NCBI RefSeq assembly: GCF_006716675.1
Contig: NZ_VFPM01000003.1
Span: forward strand, 620,001 to 684,000
Direction: 5' to 3'
Length of the DNA stretch: 64,000 nucleotides
Source of the DNA: Humibacillus xanthopallidus
GTDB taxonomy: Bacteria > Actinomycetota > Actinomycetes > Actinomycetales > Dermatophilaceae
The first letter of the stretch is position 1, and every line of letters begins with the position of its first letter. Below are positions 1 through 9,023 of the stretch, piece after piece. A program made the translations under genes and the position numbers. The notes under the pieces were generated by a model. The model searched no databases and was not told where the DNA came from. It was given only the letters and a program-made list of their open reading frames with translations.

Positions 1-781
1 CCGTGCCGAGCGTGCTGATGAGCGACTTGTCGACCTGCTCCTGGCCCTTGATGATGACGCCCGTGTTGGGCTCGATCCACAGCGTGCGGGTGTTGCCGTA
101 GCTCACCGTGGCCTGGACGTCAGCACCGGTCCCCCCGAAGACGGCAGCCGGCACCGTGCGGGTCGGTGGCACCTCGGTGGGCGGGATGACCTGCTGGAAG
201 ACGTAGGTGTTGGTGCCGTAGAGCTCCTCCTCCTTGACGAAGGAGATGTCGACCGCCTGGGAGAGGTCTCCGTCCCACCAGGGATAGGTCTTCTTCTCGA
301 CGGCGAAGGGGAACTTGAAGAAGAGCCCCTCGTGCTTCACGGGGACCATCTTCGCCGGGTCGTCGAGGTCGCCCGCAGAGCGCTCGTCTCGCGCGGCACC
401 CGTCGTCAGGCCGCTCCGGCGGTCGAAGGTCACGAGCTCCTGGCTGTAGGTCAGCGAGCCGACGCCGACGGCCTCGGACGTGACCCCGGTCTGCCAGACG
501 GCCGTGGTGTCGCGCTCCGCCTCGGGCACGGCGCCCGGGATGCCGACGACCTGACGCGTGCTGCGGATGGTCGCGTCGGTCAGCTGGTCGAAGTGGGACT
601 TGCCCGTGTCGTCGCTCCAGACCCGCAGCGCCGACATGTTCTGGCCCTCGGAGACGGACGTCGAGCGCTGGTCGAGCGAGACCGTCGCGAGCTTGTCGTA
701 GATGAGCGGCCGCGAGACCGCGCCGAGCACGAGGAGAGTGACGCCGAGGACGAGGGCAACTGCTCCGAAAACACGACGCAC
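1..781 (-). CDS. DUF3068 (PorA-family-like) membrane-anchored protein, 3' end outside window
   Basis: The visible 260 residues start at a GTG at 781 (VRRVFGAVALVLG) with GGGAG six bases upstream. One N-terminal hydrophobic segment (about residues 4-22) is followed by a long polar domain that should lie outside the membrane. It contains the stretch LIYDKLATVSLDQ and, later, FKFPFAVEKKTYPWWDGD, which I recognise as typical of the actinobacterial DUF3068 group. That family usually has a second membrane helix at the C terminus, which would lie beyond the window. The molecular function of the family is unknown to me. The neighbouring genes are envelope glycan genes, so a role in the cell surface is plausible but inferred. 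It is divergent from the gene at 916. Confidence 0.75.
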   Translation of the reverse strand, partial: MRRVFGAVALVLGVTLLVLGAVSRPLIYDKLATVSLDQRSTSVSEGQNMSALRVWSDDTGKSHFDQLTDATIRSTRQVVGIPGAVPEAERDTTAVWQTGVTSEAVGVGSLTYSQELVTFDRRSGLTTGAARDERSAGDLDDPAKMVPVKHEGLFFKFPFAVEKKTYPWWDGDLSQAVDISFVKEEELYGTNTYVFQQVIPPTEVPPTRTVPAAVFGGTGADVQATVSYGNTRTLWIEPNTGVIIKGQEQVDKSLISTLGT

Positions 782-823
782 GAAGGACTCCCGGTGATGG
801 TGACGACGCTGTCAGAGAGCGAG

Positions 824-841
824 GGTTACGCACCGGTAACC
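824..841. promoter_or_regulatory. Inverted repeat GGTTAC-N6-GTAACC, candidate operator
   Basis: Perfect 6-base arms (824-829 and 836-841) flank a 6-base spacer in the divergent gap between the DUF3068 gene and the gene at 916. It sits just downstream of a TAGGGT hexamer (857-862, minus strand) that could be the -10 box of the DUF3068 gene. A dimeric repressor site is a reasonable reading. No regulator gene is adjacent. Confidence 0.4.
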
Positions 842-856
842 GCTGCTTCGGTGCGG

Positions 857-876
857 ACCCTATCAGCGTGTACGGT
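857..876. promoter_or_regulatory. Divergent -10 boxes: TAGGGT (minus, 857-862) and TACGGT (plus, 871-876)
   Basis: Two TANNNT hexamers face away from each other in the 134-base gap between divergent genes. TACGGT on the plus strand would give a leader of about 33 bases carrying GGAGG (901-905) before the ATG at 916. TAGGGT on the minus strand would give a leader of roughly 70 bases for the DUF3068 gene. Assigned by pattern only; -35 boxes are not clear. Confidence 0.4.
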
Positions 877-915
877 GAGCCGTCACCACAAGGGCGTGTC
901 GGAGGTTGAACAGGT

Positions 916-2898
916 ATGGGGACCGAAGCAGGGGTGGCCGGCAGCCACCGTGCCGGCGATCTCGCGTCAGCCCGGGACGGATCCCCGGAGACCTCCAGCG
1001 ACCCCAGCCGCGAACCCGAGAACGGCAGCCCCGAGGGGGATGCGGCCGACGGGACGCTCGACGCGCCCGGCGAGGCGCCGTGGCTGCTGCGCGACCCGCT
1101 CCGTGCCGTCGCGATCGTCCTGACCGTCATCGCCCTCGGCGTGCGGCTCAGCGTCGTCAAGGACAGCTTCTTCATCACCGACGACTTCATGCTGAGCGCC
1201 CGGGCGGTCGAGAACACGCTCGGTTGGGACTACCTCACCCGGGTGCACACGGGCCACTTCGAGCCCATCGGCTTCGCGACGATGTGGCTGCTCGCCCACC
1301 TCGCGCCGCTCAACTGGACGGTCGCGGTCATCGTGCTCGTCGCGGGGCAGGTCGTGCTCGCCGCGCTCGTCTGGTCGCTGCTCGTCGAGCTCTTCGGGCG
1401 CCGGTGGCTCGTCCTGCTCCCCTACGGCATCTTCTGCCTCACCCCGCTCACCCTCCCCGCCTTCACGTGGCTGTCCGCCGCGATCATCTGGCTGCCCCTC
1501 ATGATCGCCATCGCGGGAGGGCTGCGCTCGCACACCCGCTACGTGCGCCACGGTCGTCCCCGTGACGCCGTGCTCGCCGTCGTGTGGCTGGTCGTGGGGC
1601 TCGCCAGCTTCGAGAAGATCGTCATCGTCCTGCCCTACCTCGTCTTCTTCACCCTCGCGATCACCCCGGGTGCCCGGCGCGGAGTGCGGTCGGTGTGGGC
1701 GATCTTCAGGCGCACCGGCCCCGTGTGGATCGGCTACCTCGCAGCCTTCGCTCTCTACCTCGTGCTCTACCTGCCCGGGGTGCGCAGCGCCGGCAACGAC
1801 TCCCCGGTCACGCCGCCGCCCGCGGGCCCGCTCACCGACTTCGTCTACCTCAGCGTCTTCCGCACCTTCATCCCCGGCACCTTCGGCGGCCCCTGGGACT
1901 GGCAGCCGACGAGCTACGCGCTGGCGATCGTCGACTCCCCGAGGGCCTTCGACTGGGTGATGTGGATCCTCGCCGCGGCCGTCCTCTTCGGCTCGCTGCT
2001 CGTGCGGCGCCACGGCGGGCGCTTCTGGCTGGCGCTCGGTGTCTACCTCCTCGGCTCGCTCGCGACGATCGCCGCCGGGCGGGTGGCCTACGGCGGCGCC
2101 ATCGTGGCGCTCGAGACCCGCTACCTCGCCGACGCCACCGTGCCGCTCGTCGTGACCCTCGGGGCCTGCCTCATGCCGCTGCGCGGCGAGGCCCACCCGT
2201 GGACGTCGACGGGTCGTGACCTCCTCGCTGCCGTGCCCCGCCGGGTCGGGGTGGTCGCCGTCGCCGTCATGGCCGTCGTCGTCACCGGCATCTCCTTCCA
2301 CGCCATGGGCGGCTACGCGAGGTTCAGCACCGGCAACCCGGCCCGGGCCTTCGTCACCAACACGATCTCCTCCCTCGAGCGCCTCCCTGCCGACGCCCGG
2401 GTCTGGGACACTGAGGTGCCGGGCGGCATCATCGGGCCACTCTTCGCGCAGTACAACCTCACCAGTCGCTACCTCTCCCCGCTGCAGGACGAGCAGACCC
2501 GGGCCGACGCCCGCACCCGACGCGCCTTCACCAACCCCTACGTCCTCTCCCAGGACGGGTCGCTCGTGCCGATGGGGATGTCGGAGGTGGCGAGGTCCGT
2601 GCCACACACGGGCTGCTACACCTCGACGGGCGGCTCGATCGAGGTGCCCCTCACGCAGCGCGTGGCCGAGTGGGGGTGGGCGGTCCGGCTCGGCTACCTC
2701 GCCGACCAGTCCACCGTCGCGAGCGTCACGCTCGGCGACGACACCGTCTCGGTCCCGTTCACCAAGGGCGTCGGCCAGGTCTGGCTCTCCTTCGTCTCGG
2801 CCGGCGACCGGATCACCGTGAGCGGCATCTCCCCGGGCGTCAACTTCTGCGTCGGTGACGCCCAGGTCGGGTTCCCGGCGCCGGCCGCGGCCTCATGA
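916..2898 (+). CDS. Multi-pass membrane protein, possible GT-C-type glycosyltransferase
   Basis: 660 residues. An acidic, Ser/Pro-rich cytoplasmic N terminus (about residues 1-60) precedes roughly ten hydrophobic segments and a soluble, probably extracytoplasmic C-terminal domain (about residue 500 on). The first outer loop carries Asp-Asp at residues 89-90 (FFITDDF). In GT-C enzymes a DD or DxD pair in this loop binds the polyprenyl-phosphate sugar, so a mannosyl- or similar transferase is possible. I do not recognise a named family. ATG at 916 is preceded by GGAGG ten bases upstream. Its stop overlaps the next start (ATGA), so it is translationally coupled to the acyltransferase; together with the AftD-like gene this suggests surface glycan synthesis. 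Confidence 0.7.
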   Translation: MGTEAGVAGSHRAGDLASARDGSPETSSDPSREPENGSPEGDAADGTLDAPGEAPWLLRDPLRAVAIVLTVIALGVRLSVVKDSFFITDDFMLSARAVENTLGWDYLTRVHTGHFEPIGFATMWLLAHLAPLNWTVAVIVLVAGQVVLAALVWSLLVELFGRRWLVLLPYGIFCLTPLTLPAFTWLSAAIIWLPLMIAIAGGLRSHTRYVRHGRPRDAVLAVVWLVVGLASFEKIVIVLPYLVFFTLAITPGARRGVRSVWAIFRRTGPVWIGYLAAFALYLVLYLPGVRSAGNDSPVTPPPAGPLTDFVYLSVFRTFIPGTFGGPWDWQPTSYALAIVDSPRAFDWVMWILAAAVLFGSLLVRRHGGRFWLALGVYLLGSLATIAAGRVAYGGAIVALETRYLADATVPLVVTLGACLMPLRGEAHPWTSTGRDLLAAVPRRVGVVAVAVMAVVVTGISFHAMGGYARFSTGNPARAFVTNTISSLERLPADARVWDTEVPGGIIGPLFAQYNLTSRYLSPLQDEQTRADARTRRAFTNPYVLSQDGSLVPMGMSEVARSVPHTGCYTSTGGSIEVPLTQRVAEWGWAVRLGYLADQSTVASVTLGDDTVSVPFTKGVGQVWLSFVSAGDRITVSGISPGVNFCVGDAQVGFPAPAAAS

Positions 2899-4103
2899 CG
2901 CCGCGACCGGGCGCGCACCCCACGCGCTTCCGGGCGCTCGACGGGCTGCGCCTCGTGGGGGCGCTGGCGGTGCTGACCACGCACGTCGGATTCGAGAGCG
3001 GTGCCGCCCTGGAGGGCCGTTTCGCGGGGCTGATCTCGCGGCTCGATGTCGGCGTCGCGCTCTTCTTCGTCGTCTCCGGCTTCCTGCTCTTCCGACCGCA
3101 CGCCATGGCGCACCTTCAGGGGCACCACCGACCCCGCCCGGCGGCATACCTCGTGCGGCGGGCCGGGCGCATCCTCCCCGTCCTGTGGGTCGTCGTGGCC
3201 GCGGCGTGGCTGCTCGTGCGCGAGGACGCGCCGGTCGGCGACTACCTCGCACACGCCTTCCTCGTGCAGATCTACGTCGGCACGCCGCAGACCGTGGGGC
3301 TCACCCAGCTGTGGAGCCTCTGCACCGAGGTCGCATTCTACCTCGCCCTGCCCGTCGTCGCGGCGCTCGCCTGCCGTGGCCCCCGCGACCACCGGTGGGT
3401 GCGGCGGATGAGCGTGGCCGGCGGCGTGCTCGTCCTTGCCGGGCCGGCGTGGATGGCGATCGTCACGGTGCTCGGCCAGAGCCAGGCGCGCCTGTGGCTG
3501 CCCGGCTTCGTCGGCTGGTTCGGGCTCGGCATGCTCCTCGCCGCCTGGCACGCGGCGCGCACGACGGGGGTGCTGCCGGCCGGACGTCTCGACCGGCTCG
3601 CGGCCTACCCGGGCACCGTGTGGGGCCTCGCCGCCGCGCTCTTCGTGCTCGCGTCGACGCCCGTCGCCGGGCCGCTCGACCTCACCGAGCCCACCCCGCT
3701 GCAGGCCGCCACGAAGTCGCTGCTGTATGCCGTCATCGGCGCGCTCGTCGTCCTGCCGACGGTGCTCGCCGTGCCACCTGCGCCCGAGCCCACGGCGGTG
3801 CGGGCCCTGTCAGGGCGCGTCGGCGTCGGCCTCGGCCTCATCTCCTACGGCGTCTTCGCCTACCACGTCGTCATCCTCGAGCTCGTGAGCCGGTGGCTGG
3901 GGCTCGCCACCTTCGAGGGCGGCTTCTGGGAGCGCTGGCTGCTGACGGCGGCGCTCGCCGTCGCCGTCGCCACGGTGAGCTACGTCGTGCTCGAGCGGCC
4001 GGTCATGCGCCGGGTCCGCACCATGCCGAGCCTCGGCCGGCGGCGGCCGTCGCCGAGCGCCACCCACAGCGACGCCGCGACACCGAGCCACACGCCCGCC
4101 TGA
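2895..4103 (+). CDS. Acyltransferase 3 family membrane protein (OafA/YrhL type)
   Basis: 402 residues with about ten membrane segments. The family signature near the N terminus is visible: RFRALDGLRLVGALAVL with a following TTH, where the His is the likely catalytic residue. LFFVVSGFLLF and YLVRRAGRILPVLWVVV follow, as in OafA-type proteins that O-acetylate or O-acylate surface sugars. The donor and target cannot be read from the sequence. The start overlaps the upstream stop by four bases. The last 124 bases (3980-4103), coding for a Ser/Pro/Thr-rich tail, overlap head-on with the 3' end of the AftD-like gene on the other strand. Confidence 0.85.
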   Translation: MTPRPGAHPTRFRALDGLRLVGALAVLTTHVGFESGAALEGRFAGLISRLDVGVALFFVVSGFLLFRPHAMAHLQGHHRPRPAAYLVRRAGRILPVLWVVVAAAWLLVREDAPVGDYLAHAFLVQIYVGTPQTVGLTQLWSLCTEVAFYLALPVVAALACRGPRDHRWVRRMSVAGGVLVLAGPAWMAIVTVLGQSQARLWLPGFVGWFGLGMLLAAWHAARTTGVLPAGRLDRLAAYPGTVWGLAAALFVLASTPVAGPLDLTEPTPLQAATKSLLYAVIGALVVLPTVLAVPPAPEPTAVRALSGRVGVGLGLISYGVFAYHVVILELVSRWLGLATFEGGFWERWLLTAALAVAVATVSYVVLERPVMRRVRTMPSLGRRRPSPSATHSDAATPSHTPA

Positions 4104-7100
4104 ACGACCGGCGCCTCGATGCCCAGCCGGCCTCCGGGCCAGGGGTCCGCGGCCACGACGACGGCGGCCGCGACCGGACCGAGCACGGCGAGCGCCAGCA
4201 CGGCCCGTCTCCGACGGCGCCCGGCGGACCACCAGACGACGGGGTCGGGCCGCTCGTGCCGCCCCGCCGAGGGCAGCAGTGCCACGACCCCGACGACGAG
4301 CAGCGCCGCCACGGCCACCGGTCCCCCGACGACGGCGACGGCCGCGGCGGCGACGGCCAGCACGACGGTCGGGCGGGCCGGGGTCAGCCGTGACGGCCGT
4401 GCGTCCTCGTCGCGACGGGCGAGCGCGACGGTGAGCACGAGACCGCTGACGAGCAGGAGGGCACCGAGGAGCAGGGCGAGCTGGTAGGGCACGTCGGGGG
4501 TGAAGCTCGCCGAGACGGCCGTCGCCGACCCGGCCGGCACGAGCCAGCCCTGCTGCCAGCCGTTGACGCGCACGGGGGTGAGGGTCCGCCCGTCCGCCGT
4601 CGCAGCCTCCCACCCGGAGTGGAAGTTCTGGGCGACGACGAGCGTCGTCGGAGCCGACCGCTGCGGGAGGGTGGCGACGACCTGAGCCGGGGTCGGCCGC
4701 TCGAGCGAGACCGGGGTCTGCGCGGCTGCCCGGCGCGGCGCGCCGGCCCCGAGCAGCTCGAGCGTCACCGGGGCGAACTCGGCGGTCGCGCGGGCGCGCA
4801 CGAGCACGGTGCCCGACGGGGTCTCGAGGCTCGAGCGGTCGGAGCAGACCTGCCAGCGCAGAGGTCGGCCCTCGAGCACGTCACCCACCCGCCCGGTGAC
4901 CGAGGTGAGCACCCGCCTCCCGTCCACGTCGATCGGCGGTCCGAAGCCGCACGGCACGCCCGTCGACCGGTCCGGCGACAACGGCCGCACCAGGTCGGCC
5001 GCACCGCTCAGCCTCAGCTCGCTGAAGCCGGTGGGCGCAAAGGTACGACGACCCGTTGCGGAGTCGATGTTCTCGAGCAGCCGCACGTCGCCGAAGGCGA
5101 GCTTCAGGGTGCGGGTTCGCTTGCTCGGGAAGGAGACACGACCCTCGGAGTCTGCGCGACGCGTCACCGTGCTGCCGTCGTCGAAGGTGATGCGCACCTC
5201 GACCGGAGTCGACGCGGCGAGGTCGAAGGACTTCGTGAAGGTCAGCCCGGACAGCACCCGCGGCTGCGGGAGGCGGAGGCTGAACCACGGAGCGGGGTCG
5301 ATCTCGCCGGCCACCCAGCCCGTGCCGGGGTCGCCGTCGAGGGCGGCCTCGGGCCTGCCGGAGGGGGCGTCGACGAGGCGGGAGCTCGCCGCCGCCTCGA
5401 TGCCCGAGGGGAGGGCGAGGAGGCGCTCGGCGGCCGGGCCGTCGAGCGCGCGGACGGTGCCCGACACGGCATACGTCGTGGGACGCTCCGCGCTCCACTG
5501 TCGCGACCACCCCGTCTCCTCCCACTCCTGGCCGAGCGTCGGGGAGCAGCGAGCGACCGCGTCGAGGGTGAGGCACGCGCTGCGACCCCGGGCACCTTCC
5601 TGCAGCAGGACGGCGTCGGGGGTGCCGGACGCACCTGAGGCGCTCGCGGGGAGGACTGCAGTGGGCCCGGGATCGACGCCCGGGATGCCGATCTCGTTGA
5701 TGGAGAAGCCGTTCGGTGCTCCCTCGCCCACACGAGCCAAGGTGATGCGGATCCAGCTCGTCCGGCCCGGCGGGGTGAGCAGCGGAAGGATGGGTCCGGG
5801 CCGCACCTCGCTCGTCGTGGCGCCGGCGGCGGTCTCGACCCGCAGGACGGCCGGCTCGGCCGCCACAGGTGTGTTTCCCGACACCGAGATCGTCGTCCCG
5901 GAGACATCGCGTTCGCCGTCGAGGTCGACCCGGAACCACTCCCCCACGGCAGACCCGTACGTGCCGCTCACCCAGCGGGTGCGCAGGTCCGCGTCGAGGG
6001 CCGCCGCGGGGCCGTTGCCCGGGCCGAGTCGCAACGTCGCGGTGGCATCCGACGCCGATGACGAGGCCGTCACCGACCGGACCCCCCGCCAGTGCAGCAC
6101 CGTCTGGCCCGCGCCGGGATCGGAGGTGTAGTCGATCACCGTGCGTCCCGACCGACCGGGGTCGTCGGGTGACAGCAGCTGCGACGTGTTGTCGGCGGCG
6201 GAGCCGAAGTCGACCTCACGCCGTCGTTGCCCGTCGGTCAGCACCCACGGGCTCGTCGACGAGGTCGGCACGGCGAGTGCGTCCGTCCCCGCGAGCACGT
6301 CTCGACGACCGGTCGCGTCGGCGAGGCCGAGGAGGCTCTCGGGTCCGCCCGTGACGCGCGCGAGGTCGGCCGTCGACACCAGCCGCGCCGGCTGGGCACC
6401 GCTGACGGCGTAGATCTCGATCGCGGGCCGCTGCACGAGCGTGCGGTGGTCGACCGTGAGGGAGTCGGACTCTCCGTACGCGCCTGTGAGCGGCCCGAAC
6501 GACGCGACCCGGCGCAGACCGGACTCGACGAGCGCCCGCGTCACCGCCGCCGGGGGCGAGCCCTGCGCGTCGAGGCGGATCTCGTTCCGCACGAGCACGA
6601 ATCCGATGCCGGCACCCGCGAGCACGGTGCGCAGCCCGTCGACGCGCTGACCCGATCCGAGGCGGTCCTGGAGCGAGTCGAGCAGCCGCGTCGCACCCGC
6701 TGAGCCGAGCGGCACCGCGTCGCGCACGACGAAGGGGCGGTGCATGAGCGCCTGCAGCGGCTCGTCCTTGGTGGAGCCCCAGGTGAGGTCGCTGAAGCTC
6801 GCGGCCGGTGCGACGAGCACGGCGCCCGGCGCTGCCTGGGCATCGAGCCAGGCCGCGGCCTGGCGCCAGTGGTCGGGGATGACGCGATAGCCCTCGGGGC
6901 GCGCGAGCGCGACGCCGACGGCCGGAGCACAGGCGACGACGAGCAGCGACGTCACGACGAGCGCGGGCAGCCCTCGTCGCACCCAGCCGTCGGACCACGC
7001 GGGCAGCGACACCCGGCCGGAGCGGAGCAGGGCGTGGGCCCGGGCCAGCAGGTGGCCGAGGCCGATGACGAGCGGCAGGCGCACGACGAGCTCGAACTTG

Positions 7101-8248
7101 TGCGTGTTGCGCAGCGGTGCGAGCGGTCCGTCGAGCAGGTGGCGAGCCGCCTCCGGGAACCAGCCGGAGACCGGGTTGCCGAGGGTCACGAGGCCGAGAC
7201 CCACGACGAGCCCGAGCATCAGGAAGGCGCGGTGCGGGGTGCGTCGCAGCGCGAGACCGGCGAGGCCGCACGCCGCCACCACCGTCGTCGCGACGACGAG
7301 CAGGGGCGAGGTGAGCAGCAGCCACGCCGCCGGCCACGACGGACCCGCCGGTGTCGCGAGGAAGCCGAGCCAGGCGCTCGTGCCACGCAGCGCCTCGAAG
7401 GGGCTCGCCGTGGCCGTCGTCACCGCGGCGTTCTCGATCCAGCTGAGGAAGGGCGGGCTGTTGCGGCCGAGGACGAGCAGCGGCAGCACCCACCAGGCCG
7501 AGGCGACCACGACGGCTGGTGCCCAGGCGAGGGCGAGCCGCAGCAGCTCGCGGTCCCAGCGGCGGGTGAGGAGCCAGAGCAGTGGCAGCACGAGGACCGC
7601 CCCGCTCGCGACGGCGTTGACCCCTCCGACGCACGCGAAGGCGAGCCCGGAGCGGGTGGCGCGCCAGCGCACCGAGCGGTCGGGCACGACGAGCGGCAGC
7701 AGCACCCACGGCGCGAGCGCGAGCGGCCACACCTCGACCGAGGTGATGGCGACCTCGCTGAGCATGCGGGGACCGAGGGCGTAGACCACGGCGATGACGA
7801 GGCGCACCCAGGGCTGCTCCACCCCCATGGCCCGGCTGAGACGCCAGATGCCGAGGAAGGCGACGACGAGGATCGTCGTCCACCACAGCCGCTGCACGAC
7901 CCAGGCCGGCAGGCCCGCGCCGGTGAGGAGCAGGTGGAAGGGCCCGACGGGGAAGAGGTAGCCGTAGGCCTGGTTCTGGAGCTGGCCCAGCGCCCCCTGC
8001 GGGTCCCACAGGTGGAGGGCACGCAGCAGGAAGCCCGCCGGGTCGGCCGTGAGGTCGAGCTTGGTGTCGGGCACGATGAGCCCCGGGGACTGGCGGAAGC
8101 AGATCGCGGCGAGCCCGATGACGACGGCGACGAGTCGCAGGTGCCAGACGAGGCGCGGCGCCGGGGACCCCGGAGGAGTCGGGGCGGTCTCGGATGCGGT
8201 TGCCTCGGGCCGGTCGGTCGGAGCCGAGGTCAGGGTGAGTGGACCCAC
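3980..8248 (-). CDS. aftD: AftD-like alpha-(1->3)-arabinofuranosyltransferase (DUF3367)
   Basis: About 1422 residues from a GTG at 8248, four bases after the methyltransferase stop; AftD proteins are about 1400 residues. The N-terminal GT-C half has about eleven membrane segments and the conserved PLRNTHKFELVVRLP stretch. The extracytoplasmic half contains two discoidin-like carbohydrate-binding modules (around LDADLRTRWVSG and LDGDPGTGWVAG) and the AftD hallmark NFHSGWEA...VNGWQQGW, then two or three C-terminal helices. In mycobacteria AftD adds arabinofuranose branches to arabinogalactan and lipoarabinomannan from decaprenyl-phosphoryl-arabinose. In a mycolate-free actinobacterium the acceptor is unknown. 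It lies last in a four-gene run (DUF2613-type protein, GT4, methyltransferase, AftD-like). Other upstream starts would run into the methyltransferase gene. Confidence 0.9.
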   Translation of the reverse strand: MGPLTLTSAPTDRPEATASETAPTPPGSPAPRLVWHLRLVAVVIGLAAICFRQSPGLIVPDTKLDLTADPAGFLLRALHLWDPQGALGQLQNQAYGYLFPVGPFHLLLTGAGLPAWVVQRLWWTTILVVAFLGIWRLSRAMGVEQPWVRLVIAVVYALGPRMLSEVAITSVEVWPLALAPWVLLPLVVPDRSVRWRATRSGLAFACVGGVNAVASGAVLVLPLLWLLTRRWDRELLRLALAWAPAVVVASAWWVLPLLVLGRNSPPFLSWIENAAVTTATASPFEALRGTSAWLGFLATPAGPSWPAAWLLLTSPLLVVATTVVAACGLAGLALRRTPHRAFLMLGLVVGLGLVTLGNPVSGWFPEAARHLLDGPLAPLRNTHKFELVVRLPLVIGLGHLLARAHALLRSGRVSLPAWSDGWVRRGLPALVVTSLLVVACAPAVGVALARPEGYRVIPDHWRQAAAWLDAQAAPGAVLVAPAASFSDLTWGSTKDEPLQALMHRPFVVRDAVPLGSAGATRLLDSLQDRLGSGQRVDGLRTVLAGAGIGFVLVRNEIRLDAQGSPPAAVTRALVESGLRRVASFGPLTGAYGESDSLTVDHRTLVQRPAIEIYAVSGAQPARLVSTADLARVTGGPESLLGLADATGRRDVLAGTDALAVPTSSTSPWVLTDGQRRREVDFGSAADNTSQLLSPDDPGRSGRTVIDYTSDPGAGQTVLHWRGVRSVTASSSASDATATLRLGPGNGPAAALDADLRTRWVSGTYGSAVGEWFRVDLDGERDVSGTTISVSGNTPVAAEPAVLRVETAAGATTSEVRPGPILPLLTPPGRTSWIRITLARVGEGAPNGFSINEIGIPGVDPGPTAVLPASASGASGTPDAVLLQEGARGRSACLTLDAVARCSPTLGQEWEETGWSRQWSAERPTTYAVSGTVRALDGPAAERLLALPSGIEAAASSRLVDAPSGRPEAALDGDPGTGWVAGEIDPAPWFSLRLPQPRVLSGLTFTKSFDLAASTPVEVRITFDDGSTVTRRADSEGRVSFPSKRTRTLKLAFGDVRLLENIDSATGRRTFAPTGFSELRLSGAADLVRPLSPDRSTGVPCGFGPPIDVDGRRVLTSVTGRVGDVLEGRPLRWQVCSDRSSLETPSGTVLVRARATAEFAPVTLELLGAGAPRRAAAQTPVSLERPTPAQVVATLPQRSAPTTLVVAQNFHSGWEAATADGRTLTPVRVNGWQQGWLVPAGSATAVSASFTPDVPYQLALLLGALLLVSGLVLTVALARRDEDARPSRLTPARPTVVLAVAAAAVAVVGGPVAVAALLVVGVVALLPSAGRHERPDPVVWWSAGRRRRRAVLALAVLGPVAAAVVVAADPWPGGRLGIEAPVVQAGVWLGVAASLWVALGDGRRRPRLGMVRTRRMTGRSSTT

Positions 8249-8252
8249 CGGG

Positions 8253-9023
8253 TCACCGCTTCCGCACCACGATGACGGCGTTCCAGCTGACGACCTCACG
8301 CACTCCCGGCACGTGCACGACCCAGCGCGCCCAGGCCGGGTGGTAGCGGGGCAGCACCTCGACCACCTCGGCCCGGCCGTCCGCCCGCGCGCCGTCGAGC
8401 CAGCGCATCATCCGCTCGACCGAGCAGGCGTAGAGGCTGCGTCCGAAGTCGTTCTTGGGCCGGTGACCCGTGCGACGGGCATACCGGTCGGCCGCGCGGC
8501 GACCACCGAGGTAGTGCCAGGGGGCCGTCTCGTGACCGCCCCACGGCGAGAGCCACGGGGTCCACGAGATGACGACGGTGCCTCCCGGACGGGCGACCCG
8601 CACCATCTCATCGGCCATCACCTCGGGCTGGGGCACGTGCTCGAGCACGTTGCTCGAGTAGACGAGGTCGAGCGCCCCGGTCGCGACGGGCAGGGCGAGC
8701 CCGGAGGCCCGCATCATGTTCGTGCCCACGCCACCTCGGGCGGTGAGCTCGCCGACGTCAGGGTCCACCCCGGCATACCGGGCGCCGGCGGCCGCGAAGG
8801 CGTCGGCGAAGTAACCCGGGCCGCCGCCGACGTCGAGCACCGCTGCGCCCTCGAGCTCGCACCATCGGCGCACCTCGCGGATCGAGTCGAGCGCGAGCAG
8901 CGAGTAGAAGCGGTCGGGGTCGGTCTGCTCGACGCGGAAGGCGCGCAGGAGCTGGACCGAGCGTCGCAGCGTGCCTGACGGGGCCAGCGCGTCGCCGCCC
9001 GACGACGGGTGCGGCGCAGTCAT
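8253..9023 (-). CDS. Class I SAM-dependent methyltransferase
   Basis: 256 residues from an ATG at 9023 whose A is shared with the TGA of the upstream glycosyltransferase. SAM-binding motif I is VLDVGGGPGYFADAF (about residues 60-75), followed by an acidic residue in GVDPDV. Motif IV LDLVYSSNVLEHV is typical of Methyltransf_11 proteins. The tail (WARWVVHVPGVREVVSWNAVIVVRKR) is similar to ones I associate with actinobacterial methyltransferases next to aftD. Likely substrate is a lipid-linked sugar or nucleotide sugar in the envelope pathway, inferred from the neighbours only. An open frame continues upstream to 9488 but runs through the GT4 gene and is not used. Confidence 0.85.
   Translation of the reverse strand: MTAPHPSSGGDALAPSGTLRRSVQLLRAFRVEQTDPDRFYSLLALDSIREVRRWCELEGAAVLDVGGGPGYFADAFAAAGARYAGVDPDVGELTARGGVGTNMMRASGLALPVATGALDLVYSSNVLEHVPQPEVMADEMVRVARPGGTVVISWTPWLSPWGGHETAPWHYLGGRRAADRYARRTGHRPKNDFGRSLYACSVERMMRWLDGARADGRAEVVEVLPRYHPAWARWVVHVPGVREVVSWNAVIVVRKR

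Noticed and set aside
967..2607. 546-residue minus-strand open frame opposite the membrane protein at 916
   Set aside because: Low-complexity charged translation and no start signals; the plus-strand frame has clear membrane helices.
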